A stretch of DNA of 37,974 bases from Limimaricola sp. G21655-S1 (GCF_027213785.1 NZ_JAPWGO010000006.1:151378-189351), one strand, 5' to 3'; shown: positions 16,168 to 24,094, numbered from the stretch's first letter. Numbers and translations are program-made. Notes: generated from the sequence alone by a model not told the origin.

Positions 16168-16620
16168 TTACAGATCGCGGTGGGGGTTGTGGGTGAGGGA
16201 CGACGCGAGGGGCGCGAAGGCCGTGGGCGCGGCCCCGGCAGACCCGGGTGCCCGGTGCGTCCTCAAAGCCCGCGAGGCGGAGAGACGGGACCTGGCCGCG
16301 TCGCGGATGAACCCCTGGCGGCAGGCGCCCAGGATCTCGCGGTCGCTGGGCGGCGCCTCCGGGCTCTCGGCCGCGAGCGCCCGCTCGACCCGGTCGATCC
16401 GGGCGAGATAGGCCCGCAGCGTGCCGGCGCGGACGGGGACGTCGCACTCTTCGAGCCATGCGGCGAGCTGGGCCGAGCTGTAGCCCGTATCGCGCAGGCG
16501 CCGCAGGGTGCCGCGCGCGGCGATGATCTCTGCCAGGCGGGAGGTGCGGGGCGGCACGGGCCGGGCGGCCACGCGCTGCTCGAGGCGCTCGGCCAGGGTG
16601 GGAGGGGCGGGGTCGGACAT
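16168..16620 (-). CDS. Small HTH DNA-binding protein of the mobilisation operon
   Basis: A 150-residue basic protein, first gene of the leftward operon. A helix-turn-helix is likely at about 45-75 (GYSSAQLAAWLEECDVPVRAGTLRAYLARI), a pattern shared by plasmid proteins encoded next to mobilisation genes. The C-terminal 50 residues are Arg/Ala/Ser-rich and probably disordered. The start is supported by AGGA upstream of ATG. By analogy it may be the relaxosome accessory protein that binds oriT, or the repressor of the divergent operons. It was not matched to a named family. Confidence 0.7.
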   Translation of the reverse strand: MSDPAPPTLAERLEQRVAARPVPPRTSRLAEIIAARGTLRRLRDTGYSSAQLAAWLEECDVPVRAGTLRAYLARIDRVERALAAESPEAPPSDREILGACRQGFIRDAARSRLSASRALRTHRAPGSAGAAPTAFAPLASSLTHNPHRDL

Positions 16621-17326
16621 GGGCTGATCCTGTTCTTTTTTGCTGCTTCCCCATTTTCATACACTGGCTTCTCATTGCCCGATAAAGAGAGATGACCGTT
16701 ATCCACATCTTTCGACATCAGAAGACAAAACCCCCTGGCGGGCATTGACCGGCACTCGCCTCGCCCCTGCATTAAGTAAATTATCGATTTAATAAATCAG
16801 CTGGCATTTCGAACTGCTGTCCGCTCCGGCCATACGGCGGGAGGCGCCGCGTCAAAGCACGGGTTTTGCATCACTTTTCTTTTTCGATGATAGTCCTCGC
16901 ATCAGCTCGATGCGACGTGCGTTCGTCTCGTCGCGAACCCGCAGCAGGGGCCATGCGGGAGACGTCCTATTCGCCGCATGTCCACGCATCCCATGGCATT
17001 TCCGTTTTCCTGACACATTACGCATATCGGGTCCGGCGCTCAGTGACGGGCGGCTTGGTATTTTCATGACCTGCGGAAAATATCGCTATCGACGCCCCTG
17101 CATCGACGGAGACTTCCATGCCCGTGACCATCATCGCCGGAACGCCCCCCGCCACCTCCCGCCCCCGGGACCGGTGGCGGCCGCAGCATGGCGCCCCCTG
17201 CCCGCGGCGTGGCCGCAGGACGGCGCATCGCGCCCCTCATCCCTTCGCATCGCGGGCGCATGGCCGGGACCGGCCGTGGGGCTCCGGAAGGACCCTGCCC
17301 CCGGCCGGTTACGGGAGGGGCGCGAG
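16621..17326. promoter_or_regulatory. Divergent intergenic region, candidate oriT and promoters
   Basis: About 700 bp between the leftward accessory operon and the rightward relaxase, the usual place for oriT. It has a sharp AT-rich pocket at 16765-16800 (TAAAT/ATTTA inverted repeat around TATCG) and a perfect DnaA box, TTATCCACA, at 16699-16707. The right 250 bp is GC-rich; a frame continuing upstream of the relaxase start gives an Arg/Pro-rich translation and is rejected. A nic site could not be identified by eye. Confidence 0.4.
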
Positions 17327-18676
17327 ATGATCAGCTGCACCCGGATCTATGAGGTCGCGTACTACCTCGCCTCTGCTGAACAGCAGGCGGCGGACCGGGC
17401 CCCGATCCCGATGCCGGAGGCCGCGGGCCGCGACCGGCCGAATGCCGAGCCCTGCGACGGACCGGGCCGCTGGGTCGTGCTGCAGCCCGAACCCCCGGCC
17501 GCGCTGCTGCTGAGGCCGGGGGTGCCGAACATCCTCGACGGGCTGCGCCCCGGCGATCCGGTCGTGCCCGGGGTGCTGCGCGATCTCGTGGCCGGGCGCG
17601 ATCCGGCCACCGGGCGGATGGCGGCGCGGCGGCGTCGCCCGATAGCAGGCGCGCCGGTGCCGCCCTCGGGCGGCTACGACCTGCAGTTCAGCCTGCCCAA
17701 GAGCGTGAGCCTGCTCGGTCTGGTGGGGGAGCTGGCCCGGCCGGGGCTGCTGGCGGCGATCCGCGCCATCCATGCGCAGGCGATCTCCCGGGCGCTGCAA
17801 TGGGCGTTCGACCTCGGTCTCGTCGCCAGCCGCAGCCGCGGACGCCATGTCCCGGTCCAGCGCGTGATCGGGGCCCGGTTCGATCACGCCGCCAGCCGGG
17901 CCGGGGATCCGCAGCTGCACAGCCATGTCGTGCTGTGCAAGACGGCGGTCGGCCGGGACGGACGGCTGCGCCAGCTCGACAACTACCTGCTTCTCACCCA
18001 TGCGGGCGCGATCGCGGCGCTGGCGCGCTGCGAGGAGGTGTTCCTGCTGCAGGAGCGGCTCGGGTTGCGGACCCGCCCCGTGGGCCGCAGCTACGAGATC
18101 ATCGGCGTGCCCGCGCCGTTGCTGGCGCTGTTCTCGAAGCGCCGCCGGGCGATCACCGCGCGGATGGCGGCCGCCGGGCGCGGCACCGCGCAGGATCGGC
18201 GGGCGGCGCAGCTCGCCGCCTATGCCACCCGGCCGGGCAAGACGCATGGCGCGCTGCGCGACGCGCAGGCGGCCTGGGCGGCGGAGGCCGCGGCACAGGG
18301 CTGGTCCGCGGAGGCCTTGCTGCGGAGCGTCGCGCAGGCGCAGGCGGCGCGCCCTCCGCTCCAGGAGACGGACGCCACCGCGCGGGCCGCGGAGCTGCTG
18401 CGGCTTTGCGCCGACCACCCGCCGCAGAACCACGCGGCGTCGGATGGTTTCACGGCCGCCTTCGAGCTGCTGCAGCACGAGGCCATCGGCAGCGACGCCG
18501 TGCTGGACCTCGTGGCGGCGTGCAGTCAGGCGCCAGCGGAACCACGGCCGGTCGTGCCGGCCGGGGGTCAGGCCGCTCCGGGGATCGCTGCGCTGGCGAA
18601 CGCGGTGCGAGAGGCCGGTGACGAGAGACCGGGCGGCGAGGCCGTACCGCCGATCCTCCCGGAGCCGGGGTTCTGA
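17327..18676 (+). CDS. MobF-family (TrwC-type) relaxase without helicase domain
   Basis: A 449-residue DNA-nicking enzyme. The N-terminus has a tyrosine cluster (YEVAYYL, residues 8-14), candidates for the catalytic tyrosines. GGYDLQFSLPKSVSLL (115-130) and FDHAASRAGDPQLHSH (185-200) match the MobF motifs; His187, His198 and His200 would form the metal-binding triad. TrwC and TraI continue with a large helicase domain (over 900 residues in all), but this protein ends soon after the relaxase fold and a helical tail, so it would need a host helicase. ATG at 17327 follows GGGAGGGG; the reading frame is open further upstream but the composition is not protein-like. It is transcribed divergently from the HTH/ParA/membrane operon. 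Confidence 0.85.
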   Translation: MISCTRIYEVAYYLASAEQQAADRAPIPMPEAAGRDRPNAEPCDGPGRWVVLQPEPPAALLLRPGVPNILDGLRPGDPVVPGVLRDLVAGRDPATGRMAARRRRPIAGAPVPPSGGYDLQFSLPKSVSLLGLVGELARPGLLAAIRAIHAQAISRALQWAFDLGLVASRSRGRHVPVQRVIGARFDHAASRAGDPQLHSHVVLCKTAVGRDGRLRQLDNYLLLTHAGAIAALARCEEVFLLQERLGLRTRPVGRSYEIIGVPAPLLALFSKRRRAITARMAAAGRGTAQDRRAAQLAAYATRPGKTHGALRDAQAAWAAEAAAQGWSAEALLRSVAQAQAARPPLQETDATARAAELLRLCADHPPQNHAASDGFTAAFELLQHEAIGSDAVLDLVAACSQAPAEPRPVVPAGGQAAPGIAALANAVREAGDERPGGEAVPPILPEPGF

Positions 18677-18810
18677 GCAGGACCTTGGACGGGGGGCGGA
18701 AAGACAGACGTACGAAGGGGCCTGACAGCCGCCCGGCCCGCCGCACCGAGAACGGCTCCGCGCGCCGTCCAGCTCTCAGGAGCAGGCTCCGATCCGGTTG
18801 CCAAGCCACA

Positions 18811-18831
18811 GGGCCTCCGGAAATGAGGCCC
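18811..18831 (+). terminator. Hairpin downstream of the relaxase gene
   Basis: GGGCCTC and GAGGCCC pair around CGGAAAT, followed by a short pyrimidine stretch. A plausible end for the relaxase transcript, just before the hipB promoter. Confidence 0.5.
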
Positions 18832-18835
18832 CTTC

Positions 18836-18878
18836 ATACGCTACGTTACATAGATGGTTTTTATACAACATAGCGTAT
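18836..18878. promoter_or_regulatory. Inverted-repeat operator in front of hipB-like gene
   Basis: ATACGCTA (18836-18843) and TAGCGTAT (18871-18878) are perfect inverted copies separated by 27 bases, within an AT-rich promoter-like stretch ending 13 bases before the hipB-like ATG. HipB proteins repress their own operon by binding inverted repeats. Confidence 0.6.
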
Positions 18879-18891
18879 ATTTACATTACCC

Positions 18892-19167
18892 ATGCCAAGG
18901 CGTATGCATGCGCCTATGGATCAACTCGCGCGCACACCAAAGGAGATCGGCGCCGCCATCCGGCGTGCCCGCAAGCTGCACGGCTGGTCGCAGTCGGAGC
19001 TTGGCCACCGTGCCGGTCTGCGCCAGGCAACCATTTCCCTGATCGAGACCGGCGACCGGCCTGCGAAGCTCGACTCCATCCTGGCGGTTCTGGCCGCGCT
19101 CGATCTCGAGTTCACGATCGGCGCGCGGTCGAAGAGCGCACCATCGGACGTCGAGGCGCTGTCCTGA
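18892..19167 (+). CDS. HipB-like XRE-family antitoxin/repressor
   Basis: A 91-residue protein (87 or 83 if ATG at 18904 or 18916 is used). It has an XRE helix-turn-helix, residues 18-70 (IGAAIRRARKLHGWSQSELGHRAGLRQATISLIETGDRPAKL). The stop overlaps the ATG of a hipA-type gene (TGATG), so this was a hipBA operon. HipB neutralises the HipA kinase and represses the operon. The gene looks complete, although its toxin is broken. No good ribosome site precedes any of the three ATGs. Confidence 0.8.
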   Translation: MPRRMHAPMDQLARTPKEIGAAIRRARKLHGWSQSELGHRAGLRQATISLIETGDRPAKLDSILAVLAALDLEFTIGARSKSAPSDVEALS

Positions 19168-19445
19168 TGGGGCAATGCGCCCTGGAAACGCGCCGCTCGG
19201 TGTTTACTCGAACAGTCGCCGCGCCGGGACGCCTGCGCCGCGAGACCAGCGGTGCCATCAGCTTCGATGACCATGCGGACTGGCGGGCCTAGGCACCGGC
19301 CCTACCGATCTCGCTGTCGCTTCCGTTGCGGGGTGATCCGGTTACAGCGCTCTTCGAAAACCTGTTGCCGGACTCGGATGCGTTGCGCCGACACGTCGCG
19401 GAGAAGGGCGGGGCCCGCGGAACGCAGGCCGACAGCCTGCGCGTC
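19167..19445 (+). pseudogene. hipA-type toxin kinase, broken N-terminal fragment
   Basis: Starts in TGATG overlap with hipB. The reading frame gives GRLRRETSGAISFDDHADW, an in-frame TAG at 19290-19292, then ALPISLSLPLRG and VTALFENLLPDSDALRRHVAEK, a typical HipA N-terminal region in order. Everything after about 95 codons is missing, including the Ser/Thr kinase core, whereas HipA is normally about 400-440 residues. The single stop and the 3' loss both disable it. Confidence 0.8.
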
Positions 19446-19497
19446 GGTGATCGGACCAACTTCTCGCAGCCCGACCAGGCGGTGAGCATCATCTGGA

Positions 19498-19789
19498 GTG
19501 CGCGTCAAGCGAAGCCCAGATGGGTCGGAAGGCAGGTTACACCAAGCCCATGATCGGCCTGGGGGCGGGAGTCTTCGAGAGCGTTGCGGATCACGATGGC
19601 GACACCTATCGCTCAGTCTATGCGATGAAGCTTGGAGAGGACATCTACGTCCTGCACTCGTTTCAGAAGAAGTCCACGATCGGGATCAAGACGCCGAAGC
19701 CTGATATCGATCTCATCAAAGCCCGGCTGAGCCAGGTGAAGCAGCACCTCGCCCAAGCGCAAAAGGCCGCGAAAAGGAAGAAGAAATGA
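19498..19789 (+). pseudogene. Gp49-like (DUF891, RelE/HigB superfamily) toxin, 5'-truncated
   Basis: An 89-codon frame from ATG 19520 contains the C-terminal two thirds of a phage Gp49-like toxin (GAGVFESVADHDGDTYRSVYA, YVLHSFQKKS, TPKPDIDLIKARL). In the same frame, homologous residues (SSEAQ) continue upstream of that ATG to about 19503, so the ATG is an internal codon and the first 30-40 residues were lost when hipA sequence was joined here. The 3' end overlaps the antitoxin start (ATGA). The remaining part may still be translated; whether it is toxic is unknown. Confidence 0.7.
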
Positions 19790-20145
19790 CCGGAGATCAA
19801 GCTCCCCTGGAGATCGAAGTCGGAAGCGGCAACGTATTCGCCGATCTCGGTCTCGATGATGCGCCAGAACTGAAGCTGAAGGCCGCCATCGTTGGGCAGA
19901 TCAACTCGATCCTGCATCATCGCCACCTGACTCAGGTTCAGGCCTCAGAACTCCTGGGCCTGCCGCAACCGAAGATCTCCGCCCTGAGGAACGGCAAGCT
20001 CCATGGCTTCGCCCTGGAGAAGCTTCTCGAGATCATGATGAAGCTCGATCGGGACGTCGAGATCGGTTTTAGCAAGTCCTCCAGGAAGGAGGGATCGCGC
20101 TATTACATCCGCAATGAGAAAATGCGGACACCCGTCGCAGCGTGA
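19786..20145 (+). CDS. XRE-family antitoxin of the Gp49-like module
   Basis: A 119-residue protein. After an acidic N-terminus with the family-typical SGNVFADLGL, it has an XRE helix-turn-helix at about 45-80 (LTQVQASELLGLPQPKISALRNGKL) and LDRDVEI near the end. Toxin-first order with ATGA overlap is usual for HigBA-like pairs. The last dozen residues (YIRNEKMRTPVAA) are encoded by a 42-bp repeat also found at 21894-21935, so the natural C-terminus has been replaced by a mobile-element end. The DNA-binding core is intact. Confidence 0.8.
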   Translation: MTGDQAPLEIEVGSGNVFADLGLDDAPELKLKAAIVGQINSILHHRHLTQVQASELLGLPQPKISALRNGKLHGFALEKLLEIMMKLDRDVEIGFSKSSRKEGSRYYIRNEKMRTPVAA

Positions 20146-20149
20146 TCTG
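20108..20149. repeat. 42-bp mobile-element-like repeat, copy 1
   Basis: Near-identical to 21894-21935; the last 28 bases (from ATGCGGACACCC) are identical. Both copies begin with TCCGCA...TGCGGA, an inverted repeat that could form a small hairpin. Looks like a transposon end; family not determined. Confidence 0.6.
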
Positions 20150-20189
20150 CCTCGTCGGTGATCGGCCACGACTGCGTCAGCGCGCTACC

Positions 20190-20409
20190 CTCCGCCTCAT
20201 CTGATGACACCTTCGCGAATTTCTTCTTCCAAGCGCAGAGCGAATACGGGCTGACCCCGAGCCGCTTCGAAACGTCTCTGACCAGGTAGCCTCGCTCGGT
20301 GAACTGCGCGACCGCGTCCCGTTCGAACTCGTCGCTGAACTTGCTGCCGCTCGTCATGGCCTTCTCAAATTAGCGAAGAAGGCGTCCAAAAGCACGGCGG
20401 CTGTTCAGC
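20190..20409 (-). pseudogene. IS3-family element, left end and orfA fragment
   Basis: Leftward frame from ATG 20357 (SGSKFSDEFERDAVAQFTER, VSKRLGVSPYSLCAWKKKFAK) is the HTH N-terminus of an IS3-family OrfA; similarity stops after about 55 codons. The terminal repeat (TGAACAGCC...TTTTGGACG) ends at about 20409 and matches the right end of the IS3 fragment at 27339. Confidence 0.8.
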
Positions 20410-20424
20410 TGTGGCCGCCCCAAG

Positions 20425-20859
20425 TTACTCACCCTCGTCCTCATCCGGGAAATCGTAGCGCTCCACCACGACGCTTCCCGGGTCATCGGTATCCGGCCAC
20501 ACCTCGAGCACCTGGTTGGTCAGGTCGCTCTCGGACCCCAGTGCCGCAAGCGCCGCGCGGAAGTAGGCCTCCTGCTGCTTCGCCGCGCTGCCCGCCGGAA
20601 GGTTCAAGCAGACCAGCCCCGCATGCAGCTCGACGCCGACATAGCAGGGCGCCTCGGAGCGACTACCAGACCGGGGACGAAAGTCATTCGAGTTGCGGGT
20701 CACGAAGGTCCAGTCCTGCTCGATCAGGACCTTCATGATCTGATGGTCCTTCCAGCCCTGCATGCCGCGATGTACGACGTGCCCGGATGCGTGGTATCCG
20801 GCCTCGATCGCATGGCGCACGAGGGATGGCGCAAGGCATTCGTCGATGAGGAACTTCAC
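20425..20859 (-). CDS. DUF5615 PIN-like toxin
   Basis: A 144-residue protein of the PIN-like DUF5615 family. It begins FLIDECL, with Asp6 and Glu7 (numbering from the GTG start) as first acidic site residues, followed by KDHQIM (about 37-42) and TRNSNDF (about 54-60), giving the acidic cluster expected of a metal-dependent RNase fold. It is likely the toxin of the pair with the DUF433 protein just upstream (25-base gap). Full length, no disabling change seen. The start is GTG with no clear ribosome site, so translation may depend on the upstream gene. Confidence 0.8.
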   Translation of the reverse strand: MKFLIDECLAPSLVRHAIEAGYHASGHVVHRGMQGWKDHQIMKVLIEQDWTFVTRNSNDFRPRSGSRSEAPCYVGVELHAGLVCLNLPAGSAAKQQEAYFRAALAALGSESDLTNQVLEVWPDTDDPGSVVVERYDFPDEDEGE

Positions 20860-20883
20860 CGGGTCGGCGCCCGCCGCGCGGGC

Positions 20884-21537
20884 CTATGGATCAAGCGCAA
20901 TTTTCGTCACCGACCGCAGGCGGCTTCCCGGCGGAGAGACCTTTCTCGGCCGGCCCGCACGCGGATGCGCTTCGCTGTAGATCACTGCCGCATCGATGTC
21001 CTCGGCGGACAGCGACGGATAGGCCTCGAGCACCTCCCCCGCCCCGTGGGCCTTGGCCATGGCGGCAACCTCGTACCCACCGATGCGGGTTCCACGGATC
21101 GTCGGCAGCCCCCCTCGGATGGCAGGATCGGAGACGATGCGTTCATTCGCCGCCTCCAACCGGCGAAGGCCTTCCATCGATGCCTTGATGGCCGGGGAGA
21201 GGTCGATGTGAATGTTCCCCTCGTCATATGCGAGATCGACGCTGTCAGTTGCCCCTGGCCTGACCGCGAGGCTTTCCCGCGCGAATTTCTCGAGGGAGCG
21301 CATCGCCGCCAGGCGGAGCTCTTTTCCGAGCTTCGCCCCATCGCCTGCGCCGAAGCAGACCATCGGGGCCGCGTAAGCAGGAAGCATGCGTCGCCCCTCG
21401 ATAATCCTGCAGACCTTCTTGGGCAGCAGGCGGTCGTCGATGAGCCTGTGGATGCGCTTCACATCGACGCCCGTCACGAGCGCGGCCTCCCTGATCGAGA
21501 GGTTCCGCCTGGGAGAGTAGCGCGTGGCTGCAGGCAT
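20884..21537 (-). CDS. DUF433 antitoxin with MerR-like N-terminal HTH
   Basis: A 217-residue DNA-binding antitoxin. An N-terminal helix-turn-helix (LSIREAALVTGVDVKRIHRLIDDRLLP, about 12-40) precedes a middle region, and the C-terminal DUF433 domain (about 137-190) has IRGGLPTIRGTRIGGYEVAAM and AYPSLSAEDIDAAVIYSEAHP. DUF433 proteins are regularly paired with DUF5615 toxins, as here. I chose ATG at 21537 because GGGAGG lies eight bases upstream; an open frame continues further up but its translation does not fit the family. This is the only toxin-antitoxin pair in the cluster with both genes whole. Confidence 0.85.
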   Translation of the reverse strand: MPAATRYSPRRNLSIREAALVTGVDVKRIHRLIDDRLLPKKVCRIIEGRRMLPAYAAPMVCFGAGDGAKLGKELRLAAMRSLEKFARESLAVRPGATDSVDLAYDEGNIHIDLSPAIKASMEGLRRLEAANERIVSDPAIRGGLPTIRGTRIGGYEVAAMAKAHGAGEVLEAYPSLSAEDIDAAVIYSEAHPRAGRPRKVSPPGSRLRSVTKIALDP

Positions 21538-22498
21538 AGGGGAAGCCTCCCGTAAATCCGTCCGACAACCGGACGAGTTTACATGTAGGGGGATCGCAGA
21601 AATGAGACAAGGTGGCACAAGTGCCGCCAGGGGGGCTCCCCAACCCATCATCAATGCCCCGACAAGCCCCAGTGCGCCCTGAAAGTCATCGGAACTTAAA
21701 AATTCGCATAGGCATGCCAAAGAGACCCGCCTCCTGTCAGATGCCTTGGGCAACCTCCTGGGAGGTCAGGTAAGCCGGACTTGGGACGGAATGCGCAGGT
21801 AGGCTGGCATTCCGACCCCACCGCGGCCGTATTGCGAAACTCGAGGCATCGATGTGGCGCCGACTTGCTCTTCGAAGGAGAAGACCGAAGATTTCCGCAC
21901 TGAAGAGATGCGGACACCCGTCGCAGCGTGATCTGAGGCAAGCGAAGGGCATGGACGGCAGAAATCTCTCAGCCGCACCCTGCCACTCGGCATGGCTTCA
22001 TCACGGCCAGCATGGCGCGCATTCCTTCGAACGGGGGAGTTGCTTTCCGACCGCTCCCCTGCGGCGGGAGATCGACGGCCTCGCTCGACGCCATGGCCAT
22101 GCCGCTTCGCTTACTTTTCGGGTGAGCCCTCGCCCCCCCGTCCGCCTCCTGCCCTAGGCCGTCTCGGCTGACGGGAAGGAGCCAAGATGCCGGCGCTCAC
22201 CTGAAGGCTGAGGCAAGACACCTCGCCCCGTTTCAGGGAACGAGCGGACTGGGAATGGGGCTCGAGGGCCTTCTCCTGAAGGAGCCCCGCTCGCCCTGAC
22301 GGCGAACCATGAGGTTTTCGGGGAGCCCGTCTCGGGACGTGCGCGGCCCGTGCGCGGCCATGGCGGGCTCTTGGGAGGATGACGGCAAAGTCTGCCCCCG
22401 GCGTCCAGCCCCCGACGGTGCATGTCGAAAAGCCCCGCCGGAAACCTGAAAAGCCTTACACGTGAATGCCGGTGCGTCCCGAAGAGATCTTCGGGGCT
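21538..22498. other. Gene-poor stretch with repeat and hairpins
   Basis: Nearly 1 kb without a convincing gene. It holds the second 42-bp repeat (21894-21935), a hairpin GGGGCTC...GAGCCCC near 22257-22288 with inner CCTTC/GAAGG, and a compact hairpin CCCGAAGA/TCTTCGGG at 22478-22495. The last could terminate leftward or rightward transcripts but lacks a T-run. Confidence 0.4.
21894..21935. repeat. 42-bp mobile-element-like repeat, copy 2
   Basis: Same orientation as copy 1 at 20108-20149. The two copies flank the IS3 fragment and the intact DUF433/DUF5615 pair. Confidence 0.6.
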
Positions 22499-22726
22499 TC
22501 AGATCGGTTTCATGTCAATCGGCGCCCCATTTTGACCCCCTATCGGCATCGAAAACTCACCCCCAGGAGCGCTTAGGAAGCTGGTCCGAGACGGCGTAGC
22601 TTCCAAACGGCGCAGCCCATCCAGAAGAGCACGGTCACGCATGCCGGAGGCACCGCCGTGGCGGGCGATCTGTCGATCATGGATGGCGAGGACGGCGGCA
22701 AGTGGAACCCAGACGGGCTCCCTCAT
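22499..22726 (-). pseudogene. Doc/Fic-type toxin, truncated by IS sequence
   Basis: The first ~40 codons (WVPLAAVLAIHDRQIARHGG, RDRALLDG) match the start of death-on-curing (Doc) toxins of the Fic fold. The frame then runs into IS21-like sequence and stops. The catalytic HxFxD/N motif, which lies near residue 65-75 in Doc, is absent, so it cannot be an active toxin. The ATG overlaps the stop of the antitoxin gene (ATGA). Confidence 0.75.
22500..22580. mobile_element. IS21-like end relic
   Basis: On the minus strand, GGGGGTCAAAATGGGGCGCC and GATTGACA resemble the repeated terminal sequence of IS21-family elements. It replaces the 3' part of the Doc toxin gene. No istA or istB coding sequence remains. 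Confidence 0.45.
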
Positions 22727-22947
22727 GCGAGGGCTTGCAGCAGATCGCGGTTCTCATCCATCACGATTTCTGCAGCGGCGAGAGCAGCCGCGATCGCTGG
22801 ATCATACGGCGTGATCTTCAGGCTGCCATCATCGCCGCGCCCCACGAAAAGCGTATCACCCTCTTTGGCGTCGAGGATCGTCAGCATTTCGGTCGTCAGC
22901 GTCATGACCGCGGAATTGCCCACTTTCCGGATCTTGGTCTCGATCAT
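22723..22947 (-). CDS. AbrB/MazE-type antitoxin of the Doc module
   Basis: A 74-residue protein with the SpoVT-AbrB swapped-hairpin DNA-binding fold (IRKVGNSAVMTLTTEMLTIL, residues 5-24; EGDTLFVGRGDDGSLKITPYD) and a C-terminal acidic/helical tail expected to bind the toxin. GGGAG lies before ATG at 22947; longer starts do not fit the family. The gene is whole while its toxin is truncated. An AT-rich segment with GTATATAC (about 22974-22981) just upstream may be the operator. Confidence 0.85.
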   Translation of the reverse strand: MIETKIRKVGNSAVMTLTTEMLTILDAKEGDTLFVGRGDDGSLKITPYDPAIAAALAAAEIVMDENRDLLQALA

Positions 22948-23937
22948 GGCACGCTCCCTTGGATATATGGAGGTATATACACCATCCTTCGCGCCCAGCA
23001 GCCCTTTCGACATTCACCGTCAGGGGCTGACGCCCAATGTCCCGCCCTCACCAAAAATCGCCCAAGGCGCCGACATTTGCGGCCATCCGGCGCAGAACCT
23101 GCTGGTCGAACGTTGCGCCCGAAGCGCGCAGCAGCAGTGCGATCAGCAGCCGCGGGGCCTGCGCCAACAAAAGCGCTGCGGCTCGAGGCGGAGGACATCG
23201 TCTTCCTTGCGTCCGGCGACCGGGCGCCGGGTCCGGGACTGAGCTTCGAGGCCCCATCTGCCCAAAGACGCGCCGCAGACTGAACGCCTGTCCCTGAAGC
23301 GGCCCCGGGATCCAGGCCGAGCCGCTCCCTTGGCACCGCCCACGCTCCCTCTGGCATACCGGTCTGCTCCGAGTGTGCCGGCTCGCGCATCGAAATGCAG
23401 TCACGCCGCGCAGAGGCGGCCTCTGCCGTGCAAGGGGAGCGTCAGCCATCAGAGGCGCAGCGACAATTTCCCGGGGCTTGGCCGGGCGTTCTCCGGCTTT
23501 TCTTCGAACACGAGCCCGCCGGCCCCTCTCCAGCTGACCGCAGCCCGGCCCGGACGCTGATGCCGATCTGCCCCCCATGCCGATCAATCGTACAGGCCCT
23601 GCTGACCAAGTTGCATCGGCGCAGTATCTGAGCCAAGGGGCGGGGATAGCGAGCTGTATCGGCACGCCGGGACGACGACCCGTATCAAGTGAGACGTGTT
23701 CATGATGGCAAATACCGGGTTTGGGCCTTTGGCCCTATTCCTCATTGCGGCAGGCTGCGGCGTGCTGCTAGCGCTGCTCGTCAGCATCGCCAGCGACTCC
23801 AGCCGACAGGTCATGACATCCAGCCTGTCAGGGCTTGAGCCGGCATCGCACCTCCCCGAAACTGCGGAAGCCGGAAGCGGCAGGGGCGATCGAGAGGCAA
23901 TGTCCTCATCGCACCCAGCGGTATGAGCGGAACTCCG
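22948..23937. other. Gene-poor stretch
   Basis: About 1 kb with no recognised gene. A rightward frame at 23696-23926 (76 codons) contains one plausible membrane helix (GPLALFLIAAGCGVLLALLVSI) followed by a Ser/Glu-rich tail; with no clear ribosome site I leave it as a possibility only. The remaining frames are Arg/Pro-rich. Confidence 0.3.
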
Positions 23938-24087
23938 TCACTCCTGCACAGCTTGCCGCCCCTCGCCGGTGATCGGGTCTTGATGGCTCGGATTGGCGCC
24001 GCGCTGACGAACATAGGTCACGTCGCTGCCGAATGCTGACCTTTGCGGGGCACGCCGCGATGTCAGGCCACGGGCCCTTCTCGCCAT
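23938..24087 (-). CDS. Small basic ORF after the DUF1612 gene, unknown
   Basis: A 49-residue frame from ATG 24087, starting seven bases after the DUF1612 stop. The composition of the second half (SDVTYVRQRGANPSHQDPIT) looks like real protein, unlike the shadow frames around it. No family is recognised. The ribosome site is weak (GAAGCCCGG). If real it is co-transcribed with the DUF1612 gene. Confidence 0.35.
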   Translation of the reverse strand: MARRARGLTSRRAPQRSAFGSDVTYVRQRGANPSHQDPITGEGRQAVQE

Positions 24088-24094
24088 CCGGGCT

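Noticed and set aside
16910-17326. A longer relaxase starting at 16910
   Set aside because: The extra 139 residues are Arg/Pro-rich and unlike MobF N-termini; a strong ribosome site precedes 17327.
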